A stretch of 21,329 nt of DNA from positions 1-21,329 of the forward strand of contig OMVC01000110.1 in assembly GCA_900314375.1 (NCBI GenBank). Reading direction: 5' to 3'. The position numbers were made by a program, and so were the translations under genes. Below the pieces are notes generated by a model. That model ran no database searches and was not told where the DNA came from. It saw only the letters and a list, made by a program, of their open reading frames with translations. The DNA comes from an uncultured bacterium. GTDB taxonomy: Bacteria; Cyanobacteriota; Vampirovibrionia; Gastranaerophilales; Gastranaerophilaceae. Positions 1 through 7,320 of this stretch are shown here, one piece after another (the first letter of the stretch is position 1; every line of letters begins with the position of its first letter).

Positions 1-34
1 TTTTACTAATATTGTATCCTTCAGCTTTTTTCAT
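1..34 (-). CDS. N-terminus of an unidentified gene (partial)
   Basis: Reading leftwards from an ATG at 34-32, eleven codons are visible before the window ends (MKKAEGYNISK). A strong ribosome site, AGGAGG at 44-39, sits four bases before the ATG, so translation start here is well supported. The fragment is too short to name a family. The lysine-rich start would fit a cytoplasmic protein or the leader of a secreted or prepilin-like protein, and nothing decides between them. Confidence 0.6.
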   Translation of the reverse strand, partial: MKKAEGYNISK

Positions 35-38
35 AAAA

Positions 39-44
39 CCTCCT
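39..44 (-). promoter_or_regulatory. Ribosome binding site of the partial gene at the left edge
   Basis: AGGAGG on the minus strand with a four-base spacer to ATG. It is the main evidence that the truncated reading frame at the left edge is a real gene. Confidence 0.65.
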
Positions 45-183
45 AATGTACACAACACATTAGCGTAAAAGAAAGATAATAGCAGAAAAGTTTTACAAAA
101 CAATACAATTTAATCTCAATCTCACAGATATTTTAATCTTGTTCTGTATGTTAAATTACAAGAACCCAACAAACCGATAGCAA

Positions 184-346
184 GTAGGGTGCGTATAAAC
201 GCACCATTAATTATTCCAATTCCATTTCAGAAATACTATTTTTGTCATTATAATTGCACAAATTTATGATTTTTAATAAAATACTTTTTTAGTCACTCAC
301 ATGTTATAATAATATCACATTTTTGGTGCGTATAAACGCACCCTAC
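184..346. repeat. REP/BIME-like pair of GTAG-flanked hairpins
   Basis: Two copies of the imperfect palindrome GGTGCGTATAAACGCACC lie at 188-205 and 325-342. The left copy is preceded by GTAG (184-187) and the right copy is followed by CTAC (343-346), so the tetranucleotides face each other in inverted orientation, with about 119 bp of AT-rich DNA between the hairpins. Each hairpin has a 7-bp stem (GGTGCGT/ACGCACC) and a 4-nt loop. A GTAG (or GGAG) tetranucleotide at the foot of a short palindrome is the known signature of REP sequences mobilised by RAYT (TnpA-REP) transposases, and two inverted REPs form a BIME/REPIN. A second pair with the same GTAG flank but a different stem sequence is at 10113-10166. 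No RAYT gene is in the window. Confidence 0.7.
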
Positions 347-403
347 TGCCTGAATTTATTTCAGAATCTTAAAATTTTTGTATAAATGCATTTGTTAGTA
401 AGA

Positions 404-470
404 CCCTGAAACAAGTTCAGGGTGACAGAAAATTATGCTCACGCTATTTTCTTCTCAGTTCAGCATGACA
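404..470. repeat. Dispersed palindromic repeat with TTCAG(G/C)xTGACA ends
   Basis: CCCTGAA-ACAAG-TTCAGGG (404-422) is a 7-bp-stem hairpin followed by TGACA, and 37 bp further on a related end, TTCAGCATGACA, occurs at 459-470. Palindromes of the CCTGAAACAAGTTCAGG / TTCAGCATGACA type are widely scattered in bacterial genomes as intergenic repeats. Together with the REP pair at 184-346 it fills the ~500-bp gene-free stretch between the left-edge gene and priA. It is not followed by a T-run, so it does not look like an intrinsic terminator. Copy number in this genome cannot be seen here. Confidence 0.5.
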
Positions 471-498
471 AACAAAAATATCTTTTAATAAACGAAAC

Positions 499-529
499 AA
501 AAATTTTATCAGATAAGAAATCTATAAAA
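499..529 (-). terminator. Likely intrinsic terminator of priA
   Basis: On the minus strand, directly after the priA stop, TTTTATAGAT pairs with ATCTGATAAAA (one bulged G, TTCTT loop) and is followed by TTTTTG. The stem is AT-rich and has a bulge, so strength is uncertain, but position and T-run fit. Confidence 0.5.
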
Positions 530-535
530 CTTTGT

Positions 536-2848
536 TTATAAAATATCTAACGGATCAACATCAACAGACATTCTTATATCTTTAGGCGAGGTGATTTTAG
601 ATAAAAAACTTGAAATAAATTGATGCCCTTTCTGCTCAAGTTTATTTTTTATAATTATTTGAAACCGCCATTGAGAATTTATTCTTTCAATTACACATGG
701 GGTAGGTCCTAAAACATCCAACCTTTCTCCGAATCCGAATTTTTCAATCATCGTACAAAGCCGCAGTGCAACTTCTTGCGCAGATTTTTCCGCGCGAAAT
801 TTGTTTTCGGAACTCATTATTATACGTATAATTTGACTAAACGGCGGATAATCAAAATCTTCACGCGAAACTATTTCTTTTTTATAAAATTCGTTATAAT
901 TTTGAGATTTTGCACTTTCTAATGCGTAATAATCAGGGTTATATGTCTGGAAAAATACTCTGCCGTTAAATTCACCACGCCCTGCACGCCCCGCAACCTG
1001 TGTCAACAATTGAAATCCGCGTTCTGATGCCCTATAATCAGGCAGATTAAAACTTGCATCAGCAGAAATTACTCCAACTAAAGTAACATTCGGATTATCC
1101 AAACCTTTTGCTATCATTTGCGTTCCGATTAAGATATCAATTTCGCCTTTTTGGAATTTCTCTAAAAGTCTTATGTGTTCACCTTTTCGAACCAATACAT
1201 CACTGTCTATTCTGGCGATATTATATCCGAGGAAAATTTCTTTAATATATTCTTCAATTTTTTGCGTTCCGGTACCGGAAGCCTTTAATGCCGTTGAACC
1301 GCAGTTTGGACATTCATCGGGAAAATATTGAGCGTGGTTACAGTAATGACATTTTAGCATATTATCTTTTGAATGCCATATCATAGGAATTGCGCAATTC
1401 GGACATTCTATAATATGTCCGCATCCTTGGCATTGAGTGAAAGTCGCATATCCGCGTCTGTTTATTAATAAAATTACCTGTTGTTTTTTGTCTAATGTTT
1501 CTTTAATAGCGGTTTGCAAAGGCTTTGATATCAAATGTTTATATGCGGCCTGACCGTATTCCTGCATATTTATAACCGTTACGGGTGCTACTTTTGCATT
1601 ATTATAGCGTTTTAACATTTGATATAAATGGTTTGAATTAACCGCATAATAATAACTTGAAATATCAGGAGTTGCAGAACCCAAAATCAACGGACAATTA
1701 TTAAATTCTGCCAATTTTTTAGCAACAAGCCTTGCATCATAGCGAGGTGCAGGTGAAGTTTGTTTATAAGCCCCTTCGTGTTCTTCATCAATAATTATTA
1801 AACCTATATTTTGTAAAGGTGCAAAAACAGCACTCCGCGCTCCTGCCAAAATTTTTATCTCATTTTTATAAAGTTTTTGCCAAACATCATATCTTTCGCC
1901 TTCTGATATACTTGAATGCCAAATAGCAACGTCTTCCGTTCCGAATTTTTTTGCTAAACGTTTGGTCAATTGAGATGCCAAAGCTATTTCAGGAACTAAA
2001 AATAAAACATTTTTGCCTGATTTAATCGTATCATCAATCAGTTTAAAATATACTTCTGTTTTTCCGCTTGCAGTTACGCCATGAATTAAATATGTTGAAT
2101 GATTGATGGGTTGTATGGTTGAGGAGTTTTTAATGTCATTTTTTATTTTTTCATATACCGTTTGTTGTAGTGAAGATAACTCGTTTAACGGTTCTTTTTT
2201 GTCGATATTCAAAATATCCAGCGGATTGCGATAGATTTCTTCTTCCATAATTCTTACGCAACCCAAAGCCTCAAGCTTTTTCATTGTTGCACGGGTTGTT
2301 TTTGCAAGTTTTTCAAACGAAACAAGGCTCATTTTGCCTTTTTCTTTTAAAAGTTCAAGTATTTGTAATTGTCTTTTTGTTGCCCCAAAATCCCTGACAT
2401 ATTCAACCGACAATTCGGTTTTCAATGATTTTTCAATGAGTTTTAAAGGTATTGCGGCGTTTAAAACTGTTATCAAATCCGTACAATAATAATTCGCTAC
2501 CCACTCTAAAAGTTTTAAATAATCGGCAGAGAAAAGAGGGGTTTCTTCCAATATTTTTGTAATCGGTTTTGCCTTAATTTCAGGGGGTAAATAATTGCTA
2601 AAACCTACGCAAAAAGCATTTATCATTCCCTGCCTGCCAAAAGGAACCAGCAATGCCTGACCGATTTTTATTTTATTTTGAAAATGCAAAGGTATTTCAT
2701 AGCTGAAAGTACGAACTCCCATCGCCTTGATATTTACAAGACAAACAGCATACTTATATGCTTCGTCACTTGACGGGCTATCATCTGAAACTCGCTTTTT
2801 TAATGTCAGTTTTTGTTCAAATAATTTGTTCTGGATTACGTCTGTCAT
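536..2848 (-). CDS. priA: Primosomal protein N' (replication restart helicase PriA)
   Basis: PriA is a 3'-to-5' superfamily 2 DNA helicase that recognises stalled or collapsed replication forks and reloads the replicative helicase. The 770-residue protein has the full architecture: a DNA-binding N-terminal domain (about residues 30-130), a winged-helix region (about 150-200), Walker A GVTASGKT (257-264), the DEEH box (354-357), GSATP (390-394), and the characteristic insertion of four zinc-binding CxxC pairs (Cys 473/476, 482/485, 500/503, 513/516). Helicase motifs V and VI follow (GTQMIAKGLD and QVAGRAGRG). The N-terminus carries about 30 residues before the usual PriA start region (YAVCLVNI...TFSYEIP). 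No Shine-Dalgarno precedes the ATG; instead a -10 box lies just upstream, so the message may be leaderless. The gene is monocistronic, with a terminator on each side. Confidence 0.97.
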   Translation of the reverse strand: MTDVIQNKLFEQKLTLKKRVSDDSPSSDEAYKYAVCLVNIKAMGVRTFSYEIPLHFQNKIKIGQALLVPFGRQGMINAFCVGFSNYLPPEIKAKPITKILEETPLFSADYLKLLEWVANYYCTDLITVLNAAIPLKLIEKSLKTELSVEYVRDFGATKRQLQILELLKEKGKMSLVSFEKLAKTTRATMKKLEALGCVRIMEEEIYRNPLDILNIDKKEPLNELSSLQQTVYEKIKNDIKNSSTIQPINHSTYLIHGVTASGKTEVYFKLIDDTIKSGKNVLFLVPEIALASQLTKRLAKKFGTEDVAIWHSSISEGERYDVWQKLYKNEIKILAGARSAVFAPLQNIGLIIIDEEHEGAYKQTSPAPRYDARLVAKKLAEFNNCPLILGSATPDISSYYYAVNSNHLYQMLKRYNNAKVAPVTVINMQEYGQAAYKHLISKPLQTAIKETLDKKQQVILLINRRGYATFTQCQGCGHIIECPNCAIPMIWHSKDNMLKCHYCNHAQYFPDECPNCGSTALKASGTGTQKIEEYIKEIFLGYNIARIDSDVLVRKGEHIRLLEKFQKGEIDILIGTQMIAKGLDNPNVTLVGVISADASFNLPDYRASERGFQLLTQVAGRAGRGEFNGRVFFQTYNPDYYALESAKSQNYNEFYKKEIVSREDFDYPPFSQIIRIIMSSENKFRAEKSAQEVALRLCTMIEKFGFGERLDVLGPTPCVIERINSQWRFQIIIKNKLEQKGHQFISSFLSKITSPKDIRMSVDVDPLDIL

Positions 2849-2854
2849 GATTTT

Positions 2855-2883
2855 ATTATAACAAAATTACGGCAGGATAAACA
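2855..2883 (-). promoter_or_regulatory. Candidate priA promoter, possibly leaderless
   Basis: Minus-strand TATAAT at 2860-2855 ends six bases before the priA ATG (2848-2846), with a weak -35 candidate TGTTTA at 2883-2878 (17-bp spacer). Transcription would begin at or next to the ATG. The -35 overlaps the terminator hairpin of the upstream PC4-like gene, so the regions are compactly arranged. Confidence 0.5.
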
Positions 2884-2893
2884 CATGCCGTAA
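2861..2893 (-). terminator. Intrinsic terminator after the PC4-like gene
   Basis: Minus-strand stem TTACGGCA (2893-2886) pairs perfectly with TGCCGTAA (2874-2867) across an 11-nt loop and is followed by TTTTGT. It separates the PC4-like gene from priA. Confidence 0.75.
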
Positions 2894-2918
2894 TAATATT
2901 AAAATAAAAAATTTTTAT

Positions 2919-3152
2919 TTATTCTTCTGCCATAAATTCTTGTCTTGCTTCTTCAATTGCTTCTGTCAAAATATCTAATTGGTCAGCAGTAAAGGTTACT
3001 CCTTTTTTGGTAGGAATCCAAGTTGCTCCGCCATCATTTGTAAAAAATATTCTCATATTAAGATAACTTGTTCCTTTATATTCACTCAATGAAATTTGTA
3101 ATTGTTCTGTATCAGAACGTTCAATTGTTGCTAAAATCTTTGCATCTGCCAT
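2919..3152 (-). CDS. PC4/p15-like single-stranded DNA-binding coactivator-type protein
   Basis: This 77-residue protein is almost entirely one PC4-type domain. After a short lead, LQISLSEYKGTSYLNMRIFF is followed by a W-x-PTKKG-xxF stretch and a C-terminal helix (ADQLDILTEAIEEA). This reproduces the pattern of the PC4/YdbC family: curved beta-sheet strands with a conserved 'sl..ykG..yl.iR.yy.....w.pTkKGi.l' signature and a dimerising helix. Family members bind single-stranded DNA or RNA as dimers; the bacterial role is not firmly known, so the function given is by family. AAGGAG at 3165-3160 lies seven bases from the ATG. A strong promoter precedes the gene and a terminator follows it, so it is a single-gene unit. 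Confidence 0.85.
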   Translation of the reverse strand: MADAKILATIERSDTEQLQISLSEYKGTSYLNMRIFFTNDGGATWIPTKKGVTFTADQLDILTEAIEEARQEFMAEE

Positions 3153-3183
3153 ATCTCTTCTCCTTATTTAAGTGTGTAATTTT

Positions 3184-3212
3184 ATTATATGAACAACATT
3201 GCAATATGGCAA
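3184..3212 (-). promoter_or_regulatory. Sigma-70-type promoter of the PC4-like gene
   Basis: Minus-strand TTGCCA (3212-3207), 17-bp spacer, TATAAT (3189-3184). Eleven of twelve consensus bases match. Transcription would start about 25 bp before the AAGGAG site. Confidence 0.75.
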
Positions 3213-3241
3213 TAGGGGGAATGTTAGATAAATAATTGAAA

Positions 3242-4054
3242 TTAATATTGCAATTTAATTCTTTCCGTATCTTGGAATTTTGAAGGATCAGCTTTTAACT
3301 CCGAATCCCCAAGCAATACTACCGCCTTTACCTTTGCTTTGTGACGTTTTGTATTTGCCGGAAAAACAGTAATTGGCTGATATTCGTAACTCTTAATTAA
3401 ATTTTTTATCTTATCTTTATCTTCTTTTGTCAAATAAAACGAAAATACATATATATCACTGATTGTGCCTTTATCACTTACGTTAAAAGAATAATAAAAC
3501 CAAGTCCATATTCCGTAAAAATCTAAAGAATTTATATACAAACTATCATCAAGTATCTTGTTAACAAAGTTACTTTTCCAAGTGCTCCAATCAATATCTT
3601 GATATGCAATATTTGTTGTCCTGTCATAATTTTGATTATTTATTGCAATATCATTATTTTTAATTTTTATTGAATTATACTCGTAATTGTTATCCCTATC
3701 ATATACAGAATCAGAGATTTTATTTCGTGAATTTTTGAACCCGATAGCGGAATTTTCAAATTCACCTTTATTATTTATCTTTGTATTCAAACTTGAAATA
3801 TCCAAATCTTTATCTTTGATATCAATGTCCTTATTGTTTGCTTCTAAAGTCTGATTTTGAATTCCCGAATCTGTATTTGCAACATTAACGCCCAAACGTT
3901 CATTAGTAATATGAGGTGTTTCCTGATTTATTACCATTCCTTGATTTTTAAATCTTACTCTTTTTATGGTTGTAGTGCTTGAAGCACAATAAACGAAAGT
4001 CGTTAAGGCAACAAACACTACACTAAATATTATTAAACTTTTTTTATGTCTCAT
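3242..4054 (-). CDS. Membrane-anchored protein with a TonB-C-like C-terminal domain
   Basis: Residues 5-24 form a single hydrophobic segment (signal anchor or signal peptide; the C at 23 has no good lipobox). Residues 40-150 are a low-complexity linker rich in Asn, Asp, Lys and Ile, as expected for a periplasm-spanning stretch. The C-terminal ~115 residues (155-270) are folded: SFNVSDKGTISDIYVFS resembles the 'F.v..dG.i..v.v..S' strand pair of TonB/TolA C-terminal domains, and later residues (PITVFP, KAKVKAVVLLGD) fit the remaining strands. TonB-C domains contact outer-membrane partners, but no ExbB/ExbD pair is adjacent. It is the last of three minus-strand genes; only nine bases separate it from the FHA-like gene, and no separate ribosome site is clear, so translational coupling is likely. 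The TonB call rests on pattern only. Confidence 0.55.
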   Translation of the reverse strand: MRHKKSLIIFSVVFVALTTFVYCASSTTTIKRVRFKNQGMVINQETPHITNERLGVNVANTDSGIQNQTLEANNKDIDIKDKDLDISSLNTKINNKGEFENSAIGFKNSRNKISDSVYDRDNNYEYNSIKIKNNDIAINNQNYDRTTNIAYQDIDWSTWKSNFVNKILDDSLYINSLDFYGIWTWFYYSFNVSDKGTISDIYVFSFYLTKEDKDKIKNLIKSYEYQPITVFPANTKRHKAKVKAVVLLGDSELKADPSKFQDTERIKLQY

Positions 4055-4063
4055 ATAGTTTTA

Positions 4064-5665
4064 CTAATCCAATGCGGCTAAAACTTCATTATAATTGCCA
4101 ATTTTATGCATAGTCGAGCTTAAAAGATGCGTTTCGGCAATCAATAATGCTGTTGGAACAAGTGCCGCAACACAGCTCAAAAACATACCTTGAATATCAC
4201 CGCCGATTTCTTGAATAAAGTATGATACGTTCATTGTAAATTCAATCAGAATAATAAAACAAGCTATACATAATACAATGTTTTTTTCTTTATTCAAACC
4301 CTTTATAGCATCAAGTCCTAAAATATTTACACCATGAGTTGCATAATCATTAAACCCGTCATATTTAATAATTTCAGAACCTTTAATTCTTTTAGCACAA
4401 GTAAATGCCGTTACAAAAGATAAAAACGCAAATATAATCAAAAATGTTGCCAAAACCAAGAAAATCGGGCTGAATCTCAAACCGGAAACCCTTACCCATC
4501 CTGCTGCTTCAGGGAAACAGGATGCCAGAGTGTTTGACACACCATAAGCCAAAAATGGAGCTGTTAATAACCCGATTGCACCTTCGACTACCATTCTCAT
4601 TTGAGCGTTAACAAGATTATTTTTAATATTTGCTATTTTGTTTTTACTTAAATTGTTTACATATTTTGAAATTAATCCGCGGTATCCTTTTAATACCATT
4701 TCAAAATCCTCTCTATATTCACTGGTCATAAGTTGATAATTAAGAGTTTTCAGTTGATGCTTGAAGTATCCGCCAACAACGGCAACTGCTGTCAATGCAC
4801 CGACGAATAACAATGATATAAATAATGAAGCAGCAGCCATACCCGGAATTGCTTTATAATAGAATAAATTTAATATATATATTACAAACATAAACGCAAT
4901 TGATGTGTATAAAATCATTTTTGGAACCACATTATTTTCCGTTCCCAAACGTTTATTTTGACCTGCTTCTAACAAAGAAAACGTTGCATGTTTTAGTATG
5001 AATGACATCGCAAGTACAATTGCAGAAATGCAAACCAAAAATCCGAAATTTGTTGTCAAATTCATAACAGATTCGGAACTGTCAACCTTTAAACCCAATA
5101 AAAAGTTTGTTACACCAAACGAACATACAACAGATAAAACAACTGTTGCAATATTCATTATAAAAGCCGTCATTCCTAATGACGATATAGAACTTTTTAA
5201 TCCTTGAATTTTATATCCGATTTCTTTTACAATAGCAATTCTGTTGTTTTCTATCGGATTGTTAAATATATCACCGGCATCTTTCATAGTATTCATTTTT
5301 GTTGCAACCCTTTCTGTTGTTGAATTTGTTACATTTGTTTCCTGCGCTGTAATTCCTATATCAGAGTTTGATTGAATATTTGAAATCGTAATCAACATAG
5401 CTTCTGTACTATTTTCAAAACTCAACCCAAAATGAGCAGGAACAAGAACTTTTGAAAAAGTTCTGTTATTAAATAAAATCTCTTTAGAGTTATATACATT
5501 TATCAATACATAATTTTTGTATTTTTCAGAATAAACAAGCTTTATTTCCATATCAGGTGAAAATATATTTGAAGAAAAATCACTATCAAGACCATTGCCT
5601 ATTATTATTGTAGATTTATCTTCAAAATTCTTTATGGTATTACCATATTTTATTTCCACATTCAT
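4064..5665 (-). CDS. FHA-like domain fused to a polytopic membrane domain
   Basis: The 533-residue protein begins with a ~95-residue region that looks like a diverged forkhead-associated domain: IIIGNGLDSDF (20-30) resembles the 'i.iGr...sDi' loop, followed by strands EIKLVYSEKYKNYVLINVY and an 'N..L..NN..' turn. The usual phosphothreonine-binding Arg and SxxH are not obvious, so binding is doubtful. A polar linker (100-160) leads to about eight predicted TM helices (about 164-191, 206-228, 249-270, 275-300, 356-382, 398-424, 463-485 and 493-515), with a charged cytoplasmic-looking segment at 301-355. I do not recognise the membrane domain; it is not a standard transporter. It starts 32 bp after the VWA gene. 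GGAG lies 11 bases before the ATG. Domain pairing with a VWA protein suggests a membrane signalling or assembly complex (inference). Confidence 0.6.
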   Translation of the reverse strand: MNVEIKYGNTIKNFEDKSTIIIGNGLDSDFSSNIFSPDMEIKLVYSEKYKNYVLINVYNSKEILFNNRTFSKVLVPAHFGLSFENSTEAMLITISNIQSNSDIGITAQETNVTNSTTERVATKMNTMKDAGDIFNNPIENNRIAIVKEIGYKIQGLKSSISSLGMTAFIMNIATVVLSVVCSFGVTNFLLGLKVDSSESVMNLTTNFGFLVCISAIVLAMSFILKHATFSLLEAGQNKRLGTENNVVPKMILYTSIAFMFVIYILNLFYYKAIPGMAAASLFISLLFVGALTAVAVVGGYFKHQLKTLNYQLMTSEYREDFEMVLKGYRGLISKYVNNLSKNKIANIKNNLVNAQMRMVVEGAIGLLTAPFLAYGVSNTLASCFPEAAGWVRVSGLRFSPIFLVLATFLIIFAFLSFVTAFTCAKRIKGSEIIKYDGFNDYATHGVNILGLDAIKGLNKEKNIVLCIACFIILIEFTMNVSYFIQEIGGDIQGMFLSCVAALVPTALLIAETHLLSSTMHKIGNYNEVLAALD

Positions 5666-5697
5666 TGAATATAATGCTCCATTTTTTATGTTTTATA

Positions 5698-6366
5698 TTA
5701 TCTTCCGATTGCATTTAAGAATTTTCTTAATTCTTTTTGGTCAGTAGTTTCATTACCGATAATAAGTTTTTCTTCGCCCAAAACGGGAGTCAATTTTTCT
5801 TTTACATAATCCAATTTTTGAGGAGTTGCGAATAAAAACATCATTGATAATTTACCGTCAGTTTTAGCTTTAACTTGAGCAACTTCCGAAGGGAATGTAT
5901 CCCAATTTATTTGGTTTTCAACTTTTCCTTCATTTTCTAAATCCCCAAATACGATAACAGCAGGAGTATAACCGTCATGGTACAAGTTTACAGCATAATT
6001 AAACGCTTTTTTTAATGATAAACCATAAGCTGTACCATATTCTTTTTCATCATACTGAGTAAATTTTTCCAAAGCTTTGCGAATAGCTGAACTTGATTGC
6101 GGAGAACCTTCATAGATAATATAAGAAGATTCCGAAACTCTCAAAATCTTTATATGGTCTTCAGGGTCCAGCATTGAACACAATTGACGAAGAACACGAG
6201 TTTCATCAGGCAGCATATTTATATTAGATGCTGATGAATCCACTACAAACATAATCGCTGCTTTATGAAAGTCATCAACTTTAACTTTCGATATGCCAAT
6301 AAAAGCCAAAAGCGCAATCGCCACTAACAATCCTGTAAAAATCAAAACTTTAATCTTATTATTCAT
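5698..6366 (-). CDS. Membrane-anchored von Willebrand factor A domain protein
   Basis: A single N-terminal TM helix (about residues 6-26) anchors a VWA domain that fills the rest of the 222 residues. The metal-ion-dependent adhesion site is complete: DSSAS (Asp43, Ser45, Ser47), Thr112 in YGTAYG, and Asp142 in VVFGDLE-type context (VIVFGDL). VWA domains bind a divalent cation and a protein partner; with one anchor the domain would lie outside the inner membrane, probably in the periplasm. It is the first gene of a three-gene minus-strand operon with the FHA-like and TonB-C-like proteins. No clear Shine-Dalgarno precedes the ATG, and I found no convincing promoter in the 275 bp shared with the divergent small gene at 6642. 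Confidence 0.8.
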   Translation of the reverse strand: MNNKIKVLIFTGLLVAIALLAFIGISKVKVDDFHKAAIMFVVDSSASNINMLPDETRVLRQLCSMLDPEDHIKILRVSESSYIIYEGSPQSSSAIRKALEKFTQYDEKEYGTAYGLSLKKAFNYAVNLYHDGYTPAVIVFGDLENEGKVENQINWDTFPSEVAQVKAKTDGKLSMMFLFATPQKLDYVKEKLTPVLGEEKLIIGNETTDQKELRKFLNAIGR

Positions 6367-6641
6367 AATAATAACAAATTACCATAAAAATTTAAAAAGA
6401 GTAATCATGTAAACGATTGATAAAACTTTATAATAACTTCTCAAAAAATTACAATGCCTAAAACTCCCTGTTTATTTGAAATTTTCGCCATGAAATGTTT
6501 AGATATTCAACTAATATACGTTTTATATATTTTTAAAAATGTTAATAATTGTTACGACATGCCCAAAATTTTTAAAGTTTTCCGAAGTTTAGGTCGATAA
6601 CTTATATGTAGAAAAAATACATTTTTGTAAGGAGTGTAGAT

Positions 6642-6845
6642 ATGTCTGATAAAAAAATTATGAACGTAGAAGATTTGATGCTTGATTACGCTGAAATGAC
6701 AAGTTTTGATTTCGGTACTTTGTCTAATGAAGAAATGGATACCTTAAACAGATTAACAAATACAGAATATATGAAAAAGCCATATCCGTTTAAATATGGA
6801 AACTTCAAAATATCAGATTTATTCCACGAATTTTTATCGGAATAA
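6642..6845 (+). CDS. Small hypothetical protein (67 residues)
   Basis: An acidic, mainly helical-looking 67-residue protein with no membrane segment or signal peptide and no motif I recognise. It is likely real: AAGGAG at 6629-6634 stands seven bases before the ATG, and a second small gene follows 37 bp later on the same strand with its own GGAG site. The two appear to form a small transcription unit ending at the terminator at 7154-7189. A short hairpin (ATGTA/TACAT) precedes the ribosome site, with no known role. Confidence 0.65.
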   Translation: MSDKKIMNVEDLMLDYAEMTSFDFGTLSNEEMDTLNRLTNTEYMKKPYPFKYGNFKISDLFHEFLSE

Positions 6846-6882
6846 ATCGTGGTATAGCTGTCAGATTACGGAGATGTATCTT

Positions 6883-7116
6883 ATGGACGAAGAAAAATTG
6901 TTATTCGAAAAAGGATGTTTTTTAGCTCAATGGGTTGATGAAGAACCGGTTGAACAAACTCCCGTATCAAAATCTTATGAAAGCAGAACAAAAGATTTAG
7001 ACACTCTTTTATCAGAACTGAATGAAATAAAAGAGCGCATTATTGAAGTACGAGAAAGAGAATGGCATCTGGCAAAACTTGTTTATTTTCACAATAATAA
7101 CTTTGCCAAAGAATAA
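6883..7116 (+). CDS. Small hypothetical protein with coiled-coil-like C-terminus (77 residues)
   Basis: The start is placed at ATG 6883 because GGAG at 6870-6873 lies nine bases upstream and because an earlier in-frame ATG (6796) would overlap the preceding gene by 50 bp and has no ribosome site. The protein is charged and soluble; residues 38-65 (DLDTLLSELNEIKERI and on) have a heptad-like Leu/Ile spacing that suggests a coiled coil. No family recognised. The reading frame runs to a stop shortly before an intrinsic terminator. Confidence 0.6.
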   Translation: MDEEKLLFEKGCFLAQWVDEEPVEQTPVSKSYESRTKDLDTLLSELNEIKERIIEVREREWHLAKLVYFHNNNFAKE

Positions 7117-7153
7117 CGGCTATCAGACTACTTATTATGTAAAAAAAATTTAT

Positions 7154-7189
7154 AAGTCGTAAACAGGTTGTTTACGACTTTTCGTTATT
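7154..7189 (+). terminator. Strong intrinsic terminator after the two small genes
   Basis: AAGTCGTAAACA (7154-7165) pairs perfectly with TGTTTACGACTT (7169-7180) across GGT, followed by a T-rich tail (TTCGTTATTT). It insulates murA from the upstream unit. Confidence 0.8.
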
Positions 7190-7253
7190 TATGTGAATTT
7201 TTACATATAAAAAGTTCCAAAAAGTATATATTTTCTTTACATAATTTAATTTA

Positions 7254-7282
7254 TTTACACCATGTAAATCTGATTGTATTAT
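7254..7282 (+). promoter_or_regulatory. Candidate murA promoter
   Basis: TTTACA (7254-7259), 17-bp spacer, TATTAT (7277-7282). Transcription would start near 7289, which makes the ATG at 7288 unusable and supports the downstream TTG start of murA. Confidence 0.6.
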
Positions 7283-7310
7283 GATATATGTTAGAGATAT
7301 TCCCCGACTT

Positions 7311-7316
7311 GGAGGT
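7311..7316 (+). promoter_or_regulatory. Ribosome binding site that sets the murA start
   Basis: GGAGGT is placed four bases before TTG at 7321, in a region that would otherwise be read as coding from the ATG at 7288. It is the only good ribosome site near the 5' end of murA. Confidence 0.75.
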
Positions 7317-7320
7317 AAAT

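Noticed and set aside
404..422. The CCTGAA...TTCAGG hairpin as terminator of priA or of the left gene
   Set aside because: No T-run follows on either strand, and a better hairpin with T-run lies at 499-529.
6796..6882. An upstream in-frame ATG for the small gene ending at 7116
   Set aside because: It would overlap the preceding gene by 50 bp and lacks a Shine-Dalgarno; GGAG fits ATG 6883.
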